64,000 bases of DNA, taken from contig NZ_CP028908.1 of the NCBI RefSeq assembly GCF_024181725.1, positions 4,329,501 to 4,393,500 on the forward strand, written 5' to 3'. The DNA comes from Bradyrhizobium sp. WD16 (GTDB lineage: Bacteria; Pseudomonadota; Alphaproteobacteria; Rhizobiales; Xanthobacteraceae). Numbering within the stretch: position 1 is the stretch's first letter; each line of letters opens with the position of its first letter. Position numbers and translations under genes: made by a program. Of the stretch, positions 37,172-45,384 are shown piece after piece. Below the pieces are notes generated by a model. That model worked only from the letters and a program-made list of their open reading frames with translations, was not told the origin of the DNA and did no database searches.

Positions 37172-37697
37172 GCTCTATCAAGACAAGCGGCAGCTGCTTG
37201 TTGGCGTCACGGGCGCTGCCAATGACTTCCCCTGGGACGACGGCGGACGACAGCCGCTTGACGATCCCCTTAAGGAGTTACGCTATCGGCTGGTTGCTGC
37301 CCTTGCCTTCGGACTTACGCCGCGACTGATTCATCTCAGCCGACTGCCCATATCGGAGGTGCGGCACTATCCGGCGCTGGCGGAGAATTTCCATGAACGC
37401 GTCATGCCGAAATGCCGGGCCGACATCGAAGCTGCGGCGAAGCGCGCCATGGCCGCCGTGCTGGGGCCGAATACCGGCGAAGTCCCTGCGGTGACGAGCG
37501 CTTTGCTCGGCGCGGTGTGGGGCGAGTTACACTTGGTAGTGTTGTTCGGCAAACTCGACGCGCCGAAACCGGGACGAATTGACGCCCAGGTGGATTGCGC
37601 GCTGGGCATCTGCGGGTTTCTGCCGGGCAAAGACCCGGCGGTCGAAGTCGCTCGCCCTGAGCCCTCACGCCGTCGGCCTGATGACCCCGAGGGCTGA
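37172..37697 (+). pseudogene. TetR-like regulator, N-terminal part removed
   Basis: The frame leaves the IS66 end directly into LYQDKRQLLVGVTGAAND, which looks like the last turn of a TetR helix-turn-helix (LY..F..K..LL..V), followed by about 150 residues of ligand-domain-like helices (HLSRLPISEVRHYPALAENF, AVWGELHLVVLFGKLD). The DNA-binding domain is missing. Stop at 37695-37697. The upstream ATG at 37119 is inside IS66. The family call is tentative. Confidence 0.5.
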
Positions 37698-37763
37698 GTA
37701 GAAGCGCCAGTCCTCAAGGAAATCCGGCAGCGTGACGGTCATTTGGTTCAGGTCCATGGAGAG

Positions 37764-37839
37764 CTAATGTCCCGTTTCCAACGTTCGTATCCCATTGCAG
37801 CAGGCGCTCATACGAACGTTGGAAACAAGGGGACACTAG
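37764..37839. repeat. Family C palindromic element
   Basis: Near-identical to 24642-24717 (first CTAG reads CTAA). Followed by linker CAATGATCATGATT and a D element, the same C-D order as in the 24.6-kb array. Confidence 0.92.
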
Positions 37840-37853
37840 CAATGATCATGATT

Positions 37854-37931
37854 CTAGTGTGGTTTTGGATCTGACGCTCGTTCGAAGAACTCGCTGCAAT
37901 ACTGAAACGAGCGTCAGATCCACCACACTAG
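37854..37931. repeat. Family D palindromic element
   Basis: Matches 24731-24808 essentially base for base, including the loop. The following 37932-38081 contains no recognised gene. Confidence 0.93.
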
Positions 37932-38081
37932 AGTAGATCGCGCGAAGGCGGAATCGCCTCTGGGTGGGAAGCTGTTCGCGGACAGACTCATCTATAGCCG
38001 ACTGTGGTTCCGATTAAACGCAGCCGACTATAAACACTTAATAGTTGAATTGGCGTCCGTGGAAAGCCAATGCGCTGCGCC

Positions 38082-38720
38082 TCAGGCGACCCTTGGGCCA
38101 GCCAGCACCGACAGCGCCGTCGCAGCCACGGCGGCATGGGCGAGTTCTATCGACGTTTTTTGCGCCTGCTCGCCGCGCGACATGTTCTCCGCCCGAAGGA
38201 AGGCGACATCCTTGATGCCCATGAAGCCGAAGGCGGCCTTGAGGTAGCCTTCCTGGAAGTCGAGCGGTGCCAGCGGCCCGCTGAGATAGGAGCCGCCGCG
38301 CGTCGAGACGACCACCACCTTCTTGCCGCCGGCAAGGCCGATCGGCCCGGTCTCAGTGTAGCGGAAAGTCTTGCCCGGCTGCATCACCCGGTCGATCCAC
38401 GCCTTGAGCTGGCTTGCCACCGAGAAATTGTACATCGGCGCGCCGATCACCAGCACGTCGCTCGCAAGCAGCTCGCCCACCAGCGCGTCGGAGCGGGCAT
38501 GCTCGCGGGGCGTCGTCTCGTCGAACTCACCGAAGGCCAGCGGCCGGAAGCCGGCGCCAATCGGCCCGTCGAGATGCGGCACCGCCTCCTCGACGAGGTC
38601 GTGATAGATGACCTGCGCCTTGGGCTCGGCCTTCAGAAGGTGGGCGACGAGCGCCTTGGTGAGTGCCCGCGAGGCGGAGGCGGGACCCTGGATGCTGGAA
38701 TCGAGATGGAGGATGTGCAT
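38082..38720 (-). CDS. azoR: FMN-dependent NADH:quinone/azo reductase
   Basis: 212 residues from ATG 38720. Flavodoxin-like fold: HILHLDSSIQGPASASRALT binds the FMN phosphate, GAPMYNFSVASQLKAWIDRV binds the isoalloxazine ring and VVSTRGGSYLSG continues the site. Two-electron reduction of quinones and azo compounds protects from redox cycling. Divergent to a LysR gene with a palindrome in between, so very probably regulated by that LysR protein. Confidence 0.95.
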   Translation of the reverse strand: MHILHLDSSIQGPASASRALTKALVAHLLKAEPKAQVIYHDLVEEAVPHLDGPIGAGFRPLAFGEFDETTPREHARSDALVGELLASDVLVIGAPMYNFSVASQLKAWIDRVMQPGKTFRYTETGPIGLAGGKKVVVVSTRGGSYLSGPLAPLDFQEGYLKAAFGFMGIKDVAFLRAENMSRGEQAQKTSIELAHAAVAATALSVLAGPRVA

Positions 38721-38799
38721 GGCCTGGAACTCCTGGGACGGTTGATGGCCGAACGTTACGCTCTTGCCTCGCTGTCCCACTAGCCGTGCTTATGGTACA

Positions 38800-38823
38800 G
38801 ATTGTTCTTCCAATAGGACAATC
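38800..38823. promoter_or_regulatory. Inverted repeat between azoR and lysR, candidate LysR operator
   Basis: GATTGT-N12-ACAATC, containing a T-N11-A type core, ends 8 bases before the lysR start codon and lies 80 bases from azoR. Position and form fit a LysR box with autoregulation. Confidence 0.6.
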
Positions 38824-38831
38824 GACGCGCC

Positions 38832-39767
38832 ATGGACGACCTCAACGACCTCCTGATGTTTGCCTCGGTGGCCCGGCACAGCAGCTTTTCCGCGGCCGCG
38901 CAGGCCCTCGGCATCCCCAAGTCGCGCGTCAGCCGGCGGGTGGCCGATCTGGAAGCGCGGCTCGGCGTGCGCCTCCTGCAGCGCTCGACGCGCGCGGTCC
39001 ACCTCACCGACACCGGGCGCGACTTCCTCACCCATTGCGAGGCGATGATCGCCGCCGCCCGCCAGGCGTTCGAGGTGGCCGAACGCTCGGGCGAGGCGCC
39101 GGTCGGCCGCCTGCGTGTGAGCTGCCCAGTCGGTGTCGCCCACATGTTCCTCGCGCCCGTGCTGCCAAAGTTCATGGCCGCGCACCCGGCGGTACGGCTC
39201 GAACTCGACCTCACCAACCGCAGGGTCGACGTCATTGCCGAGGGCTACGACATTGCCCTGCGCATCCGCTCCACCGTCGACGATTCCCAGCTGACCATCC
39301 GCCGCCTCGGCCTCAGCGAGCAATCGTTGGTGGCAAGCCCCGCCTTCATCGCCACCAACGGTCCGTTCGACACGGCCGACCGGCTGCAGCGCCAGCGCGG
39401 CCTCGGCCCGGCCGGCGTGCGCGGCGAGCGCAATTTCTGGCGCCTCACCGCGCCCGGGGGCGACAGCCTCGCCGTCGAATACACGCCGGGCCTCGCCACC
39501 GACGACATCTACATGCTGGGTCAGGCTGCGCTTGCCGGTTTGGGCATCGCGCTGTTGCCGCGCAACCTCTGCGGCCGGGCGGTGCGCGAGGGCCGGCTCG
39601 TGCGATTGCTGCCCGACTACCGCATCGATCCCCATCAGCTCCACGCCATCTTCCCCTCGCGGCGCGGGCTGGTGCCGGCGGTGCGCGCCTTCCTCGACTT
39701 CCTCGGCCACGAGTTGCCGATCCTGACGCGCGACCACGACGAAGGCTACGCGGCCACCGCGATCTAG
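38832..39767 (+). CDS. LysR-family transcriptional regulator (azoR-linked)
   Basis: 311 residues. Winged helix: LLMFASVARHSSFSAAAQALGIPKSRVSRRVADLE and GVRLLQRSTRAVHLTDTG. The effector domain follows (RLRVSCPVGVAHMFLAPVLP, GYDIALRI). Closest in style to the AaeR/DsdC-like group that regulates quinone or aromatic stress genes. Divergent partner of azoR. Its stop overlaps the stop of the convergent tetR gene through a shared CTAG (39764-39767). Confidence 0.94.
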   Translation: MDDLNDLLMFASVARHSSFSAAAQALGIPKSRVSRRVADLEARLGVRLLQRSTRAVHLTDTGRDFLTHCEAMIAAARQAFEVAERSGEAPVGRLRVSCPVGVAHMFLAPVLPKFMAAHPAVRLELDLTNRRVDVIAEGYDIALRIRSTVDDSQLTIRRLGLSEQSLVASPAFIATNGPFDTADRLQRQRGLGPAGVRGERNFWRLTAPGGDSLAVEYTPGLATDDIYMLGQAALAGLGIALLPRNLCGRAVREGRLVRLLPDYRIDPHQLHAIFPSRRGLVPAVRAFLDFLGHELPILTRDHDEGYAATAI

Positions 39768-40360
39768 CCTTCGCCCGCCATCAGCCCGAGCCCCCTGAGC
39801 GTGGTCTCGGCCAGAAGCCACAGTTCGGCTTCCGAGCGCACCACCTTGGAAATGACGTTGAGGCCGATCATCAAATTCTGAAGCGCCAGCGCCAGGGCGT
39901 GGATATTGGCGTCCGCGGCGATCTCACCCGCATCGCGCGCCATGGTTAGCAGATCCTCGATGCGCCGGGTGGAGCACGCCGCGAGGTCGGCGAGCAGCAG
40001 CGCCGGCCCTTCGGACGCCGGGCAAAGCTCGGCAATGGAGTTGACGATGATGCAACCCTTGCCGCCGACATCCTCAGTTCGCACGTGGCAGATGGCCCGC
40101 ACCACGCGCTCGATCAACTGCAGGATGGCTCCCTCAACTTCGTCGTAGAGCGGGGCATCCGGCGCCGTCGGCGCGTAGCGGTCGATCACCTCGGCGAACA
40201 GCGCTTCGCGCGTTCCAAAGGTGTTGTAGAAGCTCGACCGCGAAATCCCCAACTTCTCCGACAGCGCCTTCACCGACGCGTGCTCATAGCCGTCGCTGCG
40301 GATCGCCTCGGTGGCAATGCGGATCGCCTCCTCACGGTCGAACTTCATGGGTCGCGCCAT
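39764..40360 (-). CDS. TetR/AcrR-family transcriptional regulator
   Basis: 198 residues from ATG 40360 (MARPMKFDREEAIRIATEAI). Helix-turn-helix: GYEHASVKALSEKLGISRSSFYNTFGTREALFAEVI. The C-terminal TetR_C domain contains GKGCIIVNSIAELCP with two Cys residues, typical for NemR/AcrR-type repressors that sense electrophiles. Divergent from the DUF1330-hydrolase pair across an AT-rich, repeat-containing gap, which it likely represses. Confidence 0.93.
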   Translation of the reverse strand: MARPMKFDREEAIRIATEAIRSDGYEHASVKALSEKLGISRSSFYNTFGTREALFAEVIDRYAPTAPDAPLYDEVEGAILQLIERVVRAICHVRTEDVGGKGCIIVNSIAELCPASEGPALLLADLAACSTRRIEDLLTMARDAGEIAADANIHALALALQNLMIGLNVISKVVRSEAELWLLAETTLRGLGLMAGEG

Positions 40361-40382
40361 CACGGGCCTCTCGATTTCAATT

Positions 40383-40439
40383 TTTTGTACATCAGTGGAC
40401 AAAATCTACGCTCTCCGATATATACATATATGTACAAAA
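40383..40439. promoter_or_regulatory. Divergent tetR/DUF1330 promoter with inverted repeats
   Basis: TTTTGTAC at 40383 and GTACAAAA at 40432 are perfect 8-bp inverted copies, with another half-site GGACAAAA at 40398-40405 that pairs with the first across a short spacer. AT-rich TATATACATATA lies between. Probably the TetR operator and the divergent promoters. Confidence 0.55.
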
Positions 40440-40464
40440 TATCATCCCATCCCAGGAGGTCGAA

Positions 40465-40752
40465 ATGACAGCACTCGTGATTGTCGAAGCCCGTCTTAAG
40501 AACCCGGCCAAGATGGCCGAATATTCCGCCGCTGCCGCGCCCATCGTCGCCGCCTTCGGTGGCGAGTTCATCCACCGCGCCAAGTATGTGGAGACGCTGG
40601 GCGGCAGCCCGACGCCGCACGGCCTTGGCATCCTGCGCTTTTCCTCGGCCGATGCCGCCCGGATTTGGTTCAATTCGCCCGAATATCAGGCCATCGTGCC
40701 GCTGCGCGAGGAAGCCGCCGAGATGACCTTCCGGCTCTACGAGGAGGCGTGA
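40465..40752 (+). CDS. DUF1330 family protein
   Basis: 95 residues with a strong CAGGAGG ribosome site. Dimeric ferredoxin-like alpha/beta barrel: ALVIVEARLKNPAKMAEYSAAA, GGEFIHRAKYVETLGG, ILRFSSADAARIWFNSPEYQ. Family members are small-molecule binding or monooxygenase-like. Four bases before the next gene's start, so they form an operon under the divergent TetR. Confidence 0.9.
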   Translation: MTALVIVEARLKNPAKMAEYSAAAAPIVAAFGGEFIHRAKYVETLGGSPTPHGLGILRFSSADAARIWFNSPEYQAIVPLREEAAEMTFRLYEEA

Positions 40753-40755
40753 GCG

Positions 40756-41553
40756 ATGACGGTGACCTCCCTCGCTTCCCTAGGGCGTGACCTTCGGCAA
40801 GGTCTTCTGGCGCTGGCCATGGCCTTCGCCGCCGCCTTTCTGCCCGCCCAAAGCCGCGCTGCCGAGATCGGGCTTCCCAACATCGTGCTCGTCCACGGCG
40901 CCTTCGCCGACGGGTCGAGCTGGTCCGACGTGATCCCGCTGTTGCAGGCGAAGGGCTACCACGTCACGGCGGTGCAGATCCCGCTGACCTCGCTCGCCGA
41001 CGACGTCGCCGCCACCCGCCGCGCGCTGGAGCGGCAGACCGGCGACGTGCTGCTGGTCGGCCATTCCTGGGCCGGCGCGGTGGTGACCGAGGCGGGCAAC
41101 GGGCCCAACGTCAAGGGCCTCGTCTATCTCTCCGCCCTGGTGCCCGACGCTGGGGGATCAGTGGCTGAGCTGCTTCAAAAGCGCAATTCGCCGATGCATG
41201 GGCTGACGCCCGACAAGAACGGCTTCGTCTGGCTCGACGACCCCACGGCCTACGCCCATGTGATGGCCGCCGACGTGCCGCCTGCCCGCGTCGCCCAGCT
41301 CGCCGCCATCGAAAAGCCGATTGTCGCCAGTGTCTTCGGCGACAAGGTGACGGACGCCGCCTGGACCAACCGGCCGAGCTGGTATCTCGTCACCGAGGGC
41401 GACAATGCGCTGCCGACGGCCGCGCAGACATGGCTCAGCCAGCACATCGGCGCCACGACCAAGACCATCGCCTCCAGCCACATGTCGATGATCTCCCACC
41501 CCGACGTGGTAGCCGACTTCATCGCCGGGGCCGCCAGCAAAGCCGGCAAGTGA
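40756..41553 (+). CDS. Secreted alpha/beta hydrolase
   Basis: 265 residues. Signal peptide with hydrophobic core GLLALAMAFAAAFLPAQ and cleavage near SRAAE. Hydrolase core: NIVLVHGAFADGSSWSDVIPLL, the nucleophile elbow LLVGHSWAGAVV (Ser), and His near the end in SSHMSMISHPDVV. This EstE/'alpha/beta hydrolase MSMEG-like' subgroup often sits beside TetR and redox genes. Substrate unknown; acts in the periplasm. Second gene of the DUF1330 operon. Confidence 0.9.
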   Translation: MTVTSLASLGRDLRQGLLALAMAFAAAFLPAQSRAAEIGLPNIVLVHGAFADGSSWSDVIPLLQAKGYHVTAVQIPLTSLADDVAATRRALERQTGDVLLVGHSWAGAVVTEAGNGPNVKGLVYLSALVPDAGGSVAELLQKRNSPMHGLTPDKNGFVWLDDPTAYAHVMAADVPPARVAQLAAIEKPIVASVFGDKVTDAAWTNRPSWYLVTEGDNALPTAAQTWLSQHIGATTKTIASSHMSMISHPDVVADFIAGAASKAGK

Positions 41554-41717
41554 CAAGGCCGCGGCGGCAAAGCTCTTCCCGTCCGCCTGTGTCGGACCTC
41601 GCCTCTTCGGCCCGAGATACCCTCTCGGCCGTGGAGGAGTGGTGGCCTGGCAGCCACCACTCAAGAGGCTATCCCGTCTCCCCCTCCGTGAGAAAGAGGA
41701 TCTTCGGCAGAATGGAG

Positions 41718-41796
41718 CTAGTGTGGCGTCTCGCAATTGCCTACCGCCTTTGCGGCCAGTCTCTCGTAGGCAATTGCGAGACATAAGCCACACTAG
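41718..41796. repeat. Family A palindromic element
   Basis: Complete copy, same orientation as 1199-1276, followed by linker CGCTTTGATTTTG and a B element. Confidence 0.93.
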
Positions 41797-41809
41797 CGCT
41801 TTGATTTTG

Positions 41810-41885
41810 CTAGTGTCCTTTATGTCTCCGAATGACCGTGCGAGGGTGAGGCAAATGAAGCGGTAATTCGGAGACAGGACACTAG
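41810..41885. repeat. Family B palindromic element, split from its neighbour by IS630
   Basis: Complete copy up to CACTAG. The TA of this final CTAG is the target duplication of the IS630 element that begins at 41885. Confidence 0.92.
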
Positions 41886-42936
41886 AGCAGACTCCGATCA
41901 AGGTGGATCATATCCGCATGCGGCGAAGTAGTTTGCGCATTGGGCGGGCTTGAAGATGTCGGCGCAGGTTTCGAGGGCGCGCATCAGGGCGGCGACGGTC
42001 CGCTCGGCGATTTTGCGCAAATGCGCTTTCAGCTTGGAAAACGCCTTTTCGATCGGGTTCATGTCGGGGCTATAGGGCGGGAGGTAGAGCAGCTCGGCGC
42101 CCGCGGCCTCGATCAACTCCTTGACCCGCGGCCCCTTGTGGGCGGACAGATTGTCCATGACGACAACGTCGCCTTTCGAGAGGGTGGGAACGAGGCAGTG
42201 TTCCACCCAGTCCTCGAACAGGGCGGCGGTGATCGGACGATCATAGGTCTTCGCCGCCACGAGCCCGCGAAGGCGGATGCCGGCGACGAGCGTGACCGTC
42301 TTGTAATGGCCGTGCGGCACGCCGACACGCAACCGCCGTCCGCGCCGGCAACGCCCACCTTTGCGCGCCAAATTGGTCGAGGCGCCCGTTTCGTCGATGA
42401 AGACGAGCTTCTCGGGATCGAGATCGAGCTGTCGCTCGAACCATTCGAGGCGTTGCTTCAGGACGTCCGGGCGCTGCTGCTCCGAGGCGTGTGCGGTCTT
42501 TTTTTAAACGTGACGCCATGACGGTCGAAGAAGCGCCACAGCACGGAACTCGAAAAATGCTCGCCACAATTCCTGATCAGACGTTCCTGGATCTCCAGCA
42601 GGGTGACGTCCGGCGTGCGCCGGATCAGCCCCATCAGGTAACCGTGATGGGCTTCGATGCGGCCGGAGCGGCGATCGCCTCCAGTCGACTTCGGCGACAT
42701 TTCTCCCGTCGTCTCGAATTGCTTAACCCAGCGCACGGCGCTCGCAATGCTGACTTCGAAACGCTTGGCCGCCGCATTGCGCGACAGCCCGCCCGAGACG
42801 ACAGCTTCCACCACTCGTTTGCGAAGATCGTCGGAAAGCGCCATTCCAGCCGCCTCCATTCTGCGGCAGGAATCATGAATCAGATGTCAGCCGATTCGGG
42901 AATCCTGATTCGATTCACATCGCTCGGAGCCTGCTC
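41885..42936. mobile_element. Complete IS630-family insertion sequence
   Basis: About 1.05 kb flanked by the TA target duplication (41883-41884 and 42937-42938). The imperfect terminal inverted repeats start GAGCAGACTCCGATC on the left and, read inward from the right, GAGCAGGCTCCGAGC; similarity continues to about 26 bases. One transposase gene in two frames. Inserted precisely in a CTAG shared by two palindromic repeats. Confidence 0.93.
41898..42844 (-). CDS. IS630 transposase, two frames joined by a probable -1 frameshift
   Basis: First frame (42844 to 42458) encodes the helix-turn-helix part: MALSDDLRKRVVEAVVSGGL, SRNAAAKRFEVS and SSVLWRFFDRHGVTFKK. At TTTAAAAAAAG (minus strand, 42498-42508) a -1 shift leads into KTAHASEQQRPDV and the DDE domain: VFIDETGAST, VVMDNLSAHKG and LPPYSPDMNPIEKAFSKLK. 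All three acidic residues are intact. Slippage on A-runs is the known expression mode for many IS630 members. Start ATG 42844 has a GGAGG nearby. Confidence 0.92.
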
Positions 42937-43013
42937 TAGTGTGGTGGATCTGACGCTCGTTTCAGTATTGCAGCGAGTTCTTCGAACGAGCGTCAGATCC
43001 AAAACCACACTAG
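42936..43013. repeat. Family D palindromic element, inverted
   Basis: CTAGTGTGGTGGATCTGACG to CAGATCCAAAACCACACTAG, complete. It is the right-hand neighbour of the B copy at 41810 when the IS630 is removed, so the original order was A-B-D-C-A. Confidence 0.93.
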
Positions 43014-43068
43014 TGTTCGTATGAGCGCCTGCTGCAATGGGATACGAACGTTGGAAACTGGACACTAG
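43010..43068. repeat. Family C palindromic element, left inner arm lost
   Basis: Goes from CTAGTGT directly to TCGTATGAGCGCCTGCTGCA, then TACGAACGTTGGAAACTGGA to CACTAG. Outer CTAGTGT survives, part of the stem is deleted. Followed by linker CAAAATCAAAAAG. Confidence 0.85.
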
Positions 43069-43081
43069 CAAAATCAAAAAG

Positions 43082-43159
43082 CTAGTGCGGCTTATGTCTC
43101 GCAATTGCCTACAGGGGCTTGCCGCGAAGGGCATAGGCAATTGCGAGACGCCACACTAG
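43082..43159. repeat. Family A palindromic element
   Basis: Nearly identical to 11643-11720, including the preceding linker. Ends six bases from the stop codon of the O-acetylhomoserine sulfhydrylase gene. Confidence 0.93.
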
Positions 43160-43165
43160 AAGACC

Positions 43166-44446
43166 TCAGTCCTCCAGCCCCTGGGCGAGGTCGGCGATCA
43201 GGTCTTCCTTGTCCTCGATGCCGACCGACAGCCGCACCACGTCGACGCCGGCGCCGGCCAGTGCCTTCTGGTCGTCGTCGAGCTGGCTGTGGGTGGTCGA
43301 GGCCGGATGGATGATCAGCGAGCGGGTATCGCCGACATTGGCGAGATGCGAGAACAGCTTGACGGTCGACACCAGCTTGATGCCGGCGTCGTAGCCGCCC
43401 TTCAGCCCGAAGGTGAAGACCGCGCCGGCACCCTTGGGCGCGTATTTGCGGGCGAGGTTGTGGTAGCGGTCGCCCGGCAGGCCGGCATAGTTGACCCACG
43501 CCACCGCCGGATGGGTCGACAGCCATTCGGCGACCGCCTTGGCGTTGTCGGAATGTCGCTGCATGCGCAGCGCCAGCGTCTCGATGCCGGTCAGGATCAG
43601 GAAGGCGTTGAACGGCGACAGCGCCGGGCCGAGATCGCGCAGCCCGAGCACCCGGGCGGCGATGGCGAAGGCGAAGTTGCCGAAGGTCTCCTGGATCTTG
43701 AGGCCGTGATATTCCGGCCGCGGCTCGCTCAGCGCCGGATAGCGGCCGTCGCGCGACCAGTCGAAAGTGCCGGCGTCGACGAGGATGCCGCCCAGCGAAT
43801 TGCCGTGGCCGCCGAGGAACTTGGTCAGCGAATGGACGACGATGTCGGCGCCGTGGTCGATCGGCTTGATCAGGTAGGGCGACGCCAGCGTGTTGTCGAC
43901 GATCAGCGGCACGCCGGCCTTGCGCGCCACCGCGGCGATCGCCTCGATGTCGGTGACGGCGCCGCCCGGATTGGCGATGGATTCGATGAAGATCGCCTTG
44001 GTCTTCGGCGACACCGCCTTCTCGAAACTGGAGACGTCGTCGGGGTCGGCCCAGACCACGTTCCAGCCGAAATTCTTGAACGAGTGGTTGAACTGATTGA
44101 TCGAGCCGCCATAGAGCTTGCGCGCCGCGATGAATTCGTCGCCCGGCTGCATCAAGGTGTGGAAGACGAGAAACTGCGCGGCATGGCCGGAGGCGGTGGC
44201 GAGCGCCGCGGTGCCGCCTTCGAGCGCCGCGACGCGCTCTTCCAGCACCGCGGTGGTCGGGTTGGTGATGCGGGTATAGATGTTGCCGAAGGCCTGCAGC
44301 CCGAACAGCGACGCGGCGTGATCGGCGTCGTTGAAGACGAAGGAGGTGGTCTGGTAGATCGGCGTCGCGCGGGCGCCGGTGGTCGGATCCGGCTGGGCGC
44401 CGGCGTGAATGGCGAGCGTGGAAAATCCGGGCGTTCGTTCGGTCAT
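43166..44446 (-). CDS. metY: O-acetylhomoserine aminocarboxypropyltransferase (sulfhydrylase)
   Basis: 426 residues from ATG 44446 with an AAGGA ribosome site. PLP enzyme making homocysteine from O-acetylhomoserine and sulfide. The Cys/Met metabolism PLP family motifs are RATPIYQTTSFVF, YTRITNPTTAVLEERVAALEGG, VDNTLASPYLIKPIDHGADIVVHSLTKF with the PLP Lys in SLTKFLGGHG, and the C-terminal RLSVGIED. Length (about 425) and the inserted loops fit the MetY branch rather than MetZ. A long frame to 44608 is not translated in family terms. Confidence 0.95.
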   Translation of the reverse strand: MTERTPGFSTLAIHAGAQPDPTTGARATPIYQTTSFVFNDADHAASLFGLQAFGNIYTRITNPTTAVLEERVAALEGGTAALATASGHAAQFLVFHTLMQPGDEFIAARKLYGGSINQFNHSFKNFGWNVVWADPDDVSSFEKAVSPKTKAIFIESIANPGGAVTDIEAIAAVARKAGVPLIVDNTLASPYLIKPIDHGADIVVHSLTKFLGGHGNSLGGILVDAGTFDWSRDGRYPALSEPRPEYHGLKIQETFGNFAFAIAARVLGLRDLGPALSPFNAFLILTGIETLALRMQRHSDNAKAVAEWLSTHPAVAWVNYAGLPGDRYHNLARKYAPKGAGAVFTFGLKGGYDAGIKLVSTVKLFSHLANVGDTRSLIIHPASTTHSQLDDDQKALAGAGVDVVRLSVGIEDKEDLIADLAQGLED

Positions 44447-44773
44447 TATTTTTCCTTGGTTGCGTTGTCGGCGGGAGTTCCAGCAGCGAGGGGCGCCATG
44501 CTGGTCACGGTGCGCGGCGGCGTCAAGCGGCGGGGCCCGACGATGTCGATTTGGCAAATCTGTCCTACCGCAACGTTGACGTGCGACAATTAAATCCTGC
44601 TGCTTCACCGTCCCGGCGGCAATCGTTTCGCCGCCCGGGAGGCGGCGATGGCAGGTGGTCGCCAGATGTCGTGCTGCTGGAATGGGCGGGCGAGGCTTTG
44701 GTCGACATTCGCGATTTCCGCCATGCCCGCTACATGATGGACGGCGCGGTGGTCGAACTCCTCAGACCCCGCC
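44447..44773. other. metY upstream region with a possible ECF sigma C-terminal remnant
   Basis: Near 44611-44640 a hairpin pairs TCCCGGCGGC with CCGCCCGGGA. From about 44670 to 44770 the plus-strand frame reads VVLLEWAGEALVDIRDFRHA then RYMMDGAVVEL, which resembles the end of ECF41-type sigma factors (the W.G....IRDFR...Y pattern). There is no stop or upstream domain, so it would be a fragment. I looked for an S-adenosylmethionine riboswitch before metY and could not support one. Confidence 0.35.
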
Positions 44774-45364
44774 TCACGTCGCGCCCTTGTCCTTCGGCGG
44801 CTCCGCCGCGCGGTCGGCGGCAGTGGTGGCGCCGCCGGACACGCTCTGGCGGTTGAGCGACAGTCGCATGCCCAGGGTCGGCGGCGGCGCGCGCCGCGCG
44901 CTCAAGGTGCGCGAATTGACGCCCATCCACTGGATCTCGGAGCTGAGGCGGCCGTATTCGATCTTGGGGCAGCGGTTCATCACCACCTTGATGCCGTGGG
45001 CCTCGGCCTTCGCCGCCGCTTCGTCGTTGCGGATGCCGAGCTGCATCCAGATCACTTTCGGCCGCGGCGCGAGGTTGAGTGCCTCGTCCACCACCGGCAT
45101 CACATGAGCGGCGCCGCGGAAGATGTCGACCATGTCGACGGGCCGGTCGATATCCGCGAGCCGGCCGACGAAGGGGCGCCCGACCAGCATCTTGCCGACC
45201 TGGCCGGGATTCACCGGGATCATGTCGTAGCCGCGTTCGGCCAGATATTTGAAGACGAAGTAGCTCGGCCGCACGTTGACCGGCGATGCGCCGACCATGG
45301 CGATGGTCTTCACGCCGTTGAGGATGCCGCGAATGTAGTTGTCGTCGTAGGCGTCGTGATTCAT
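44774..45364 (-). CDS. CoA-binding protein (YccU-like)
   Basis: 196 residues from ATG 45364. Rossmann CoA_binding_2 domain: YIRGILNGVKTIAMVGASPV, RPSYFVFKYLAERGYDMIPVNPG, VDMVDIFRGAAHVMPVVDEAL, KVIWMQLGIRNDEAAAKAEA and VVMNRCPKIEYGRL. This is the usual family end, but about 35 extra residues with low complexity follow. Directly downstream of the enoyl-CoA hydratase gene on the same strand with 20 bases between, so probably one operon in acyl-CoA metabolism. Exact function unknown. Confidence 0.9.
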   Translation of the reverse strand: MNHDAYDDNYIRGILNGVKTIAMVGASPVNVRPSYFVFKYLAERGYDMIPVNPGQVGKMLVGRPFVGRLADIDRPVDMVDIFRGAAHVMPVVDEALNLAPRPKVIWMQLGIRNDEAAAKAEAHGIKVVMNRCPKIEYGRLSSEIQWMGVNSRTLSARRAPPPTLGMRLSLNRQSVSGGATTAADRAAEPPKDKGAT

Positions 45365-45384
45365 CTGCAAGATCGCGCCGGTAG

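Noticed and set aside
34675-37179. Target-site duplication of the IS66 element
   Set aside because: Flanking 8-mers ATTTGAAG and GCTCTATC do not match, so no duplication can be claimed.
44447-44660. S-adenosylmethionine riboswitch in front of metY
   Set aside because: I looked for the SAM-II pseudoknot elements expected in alphaproteobacterial met genes but could not place the conserved loop or a pairing stem.
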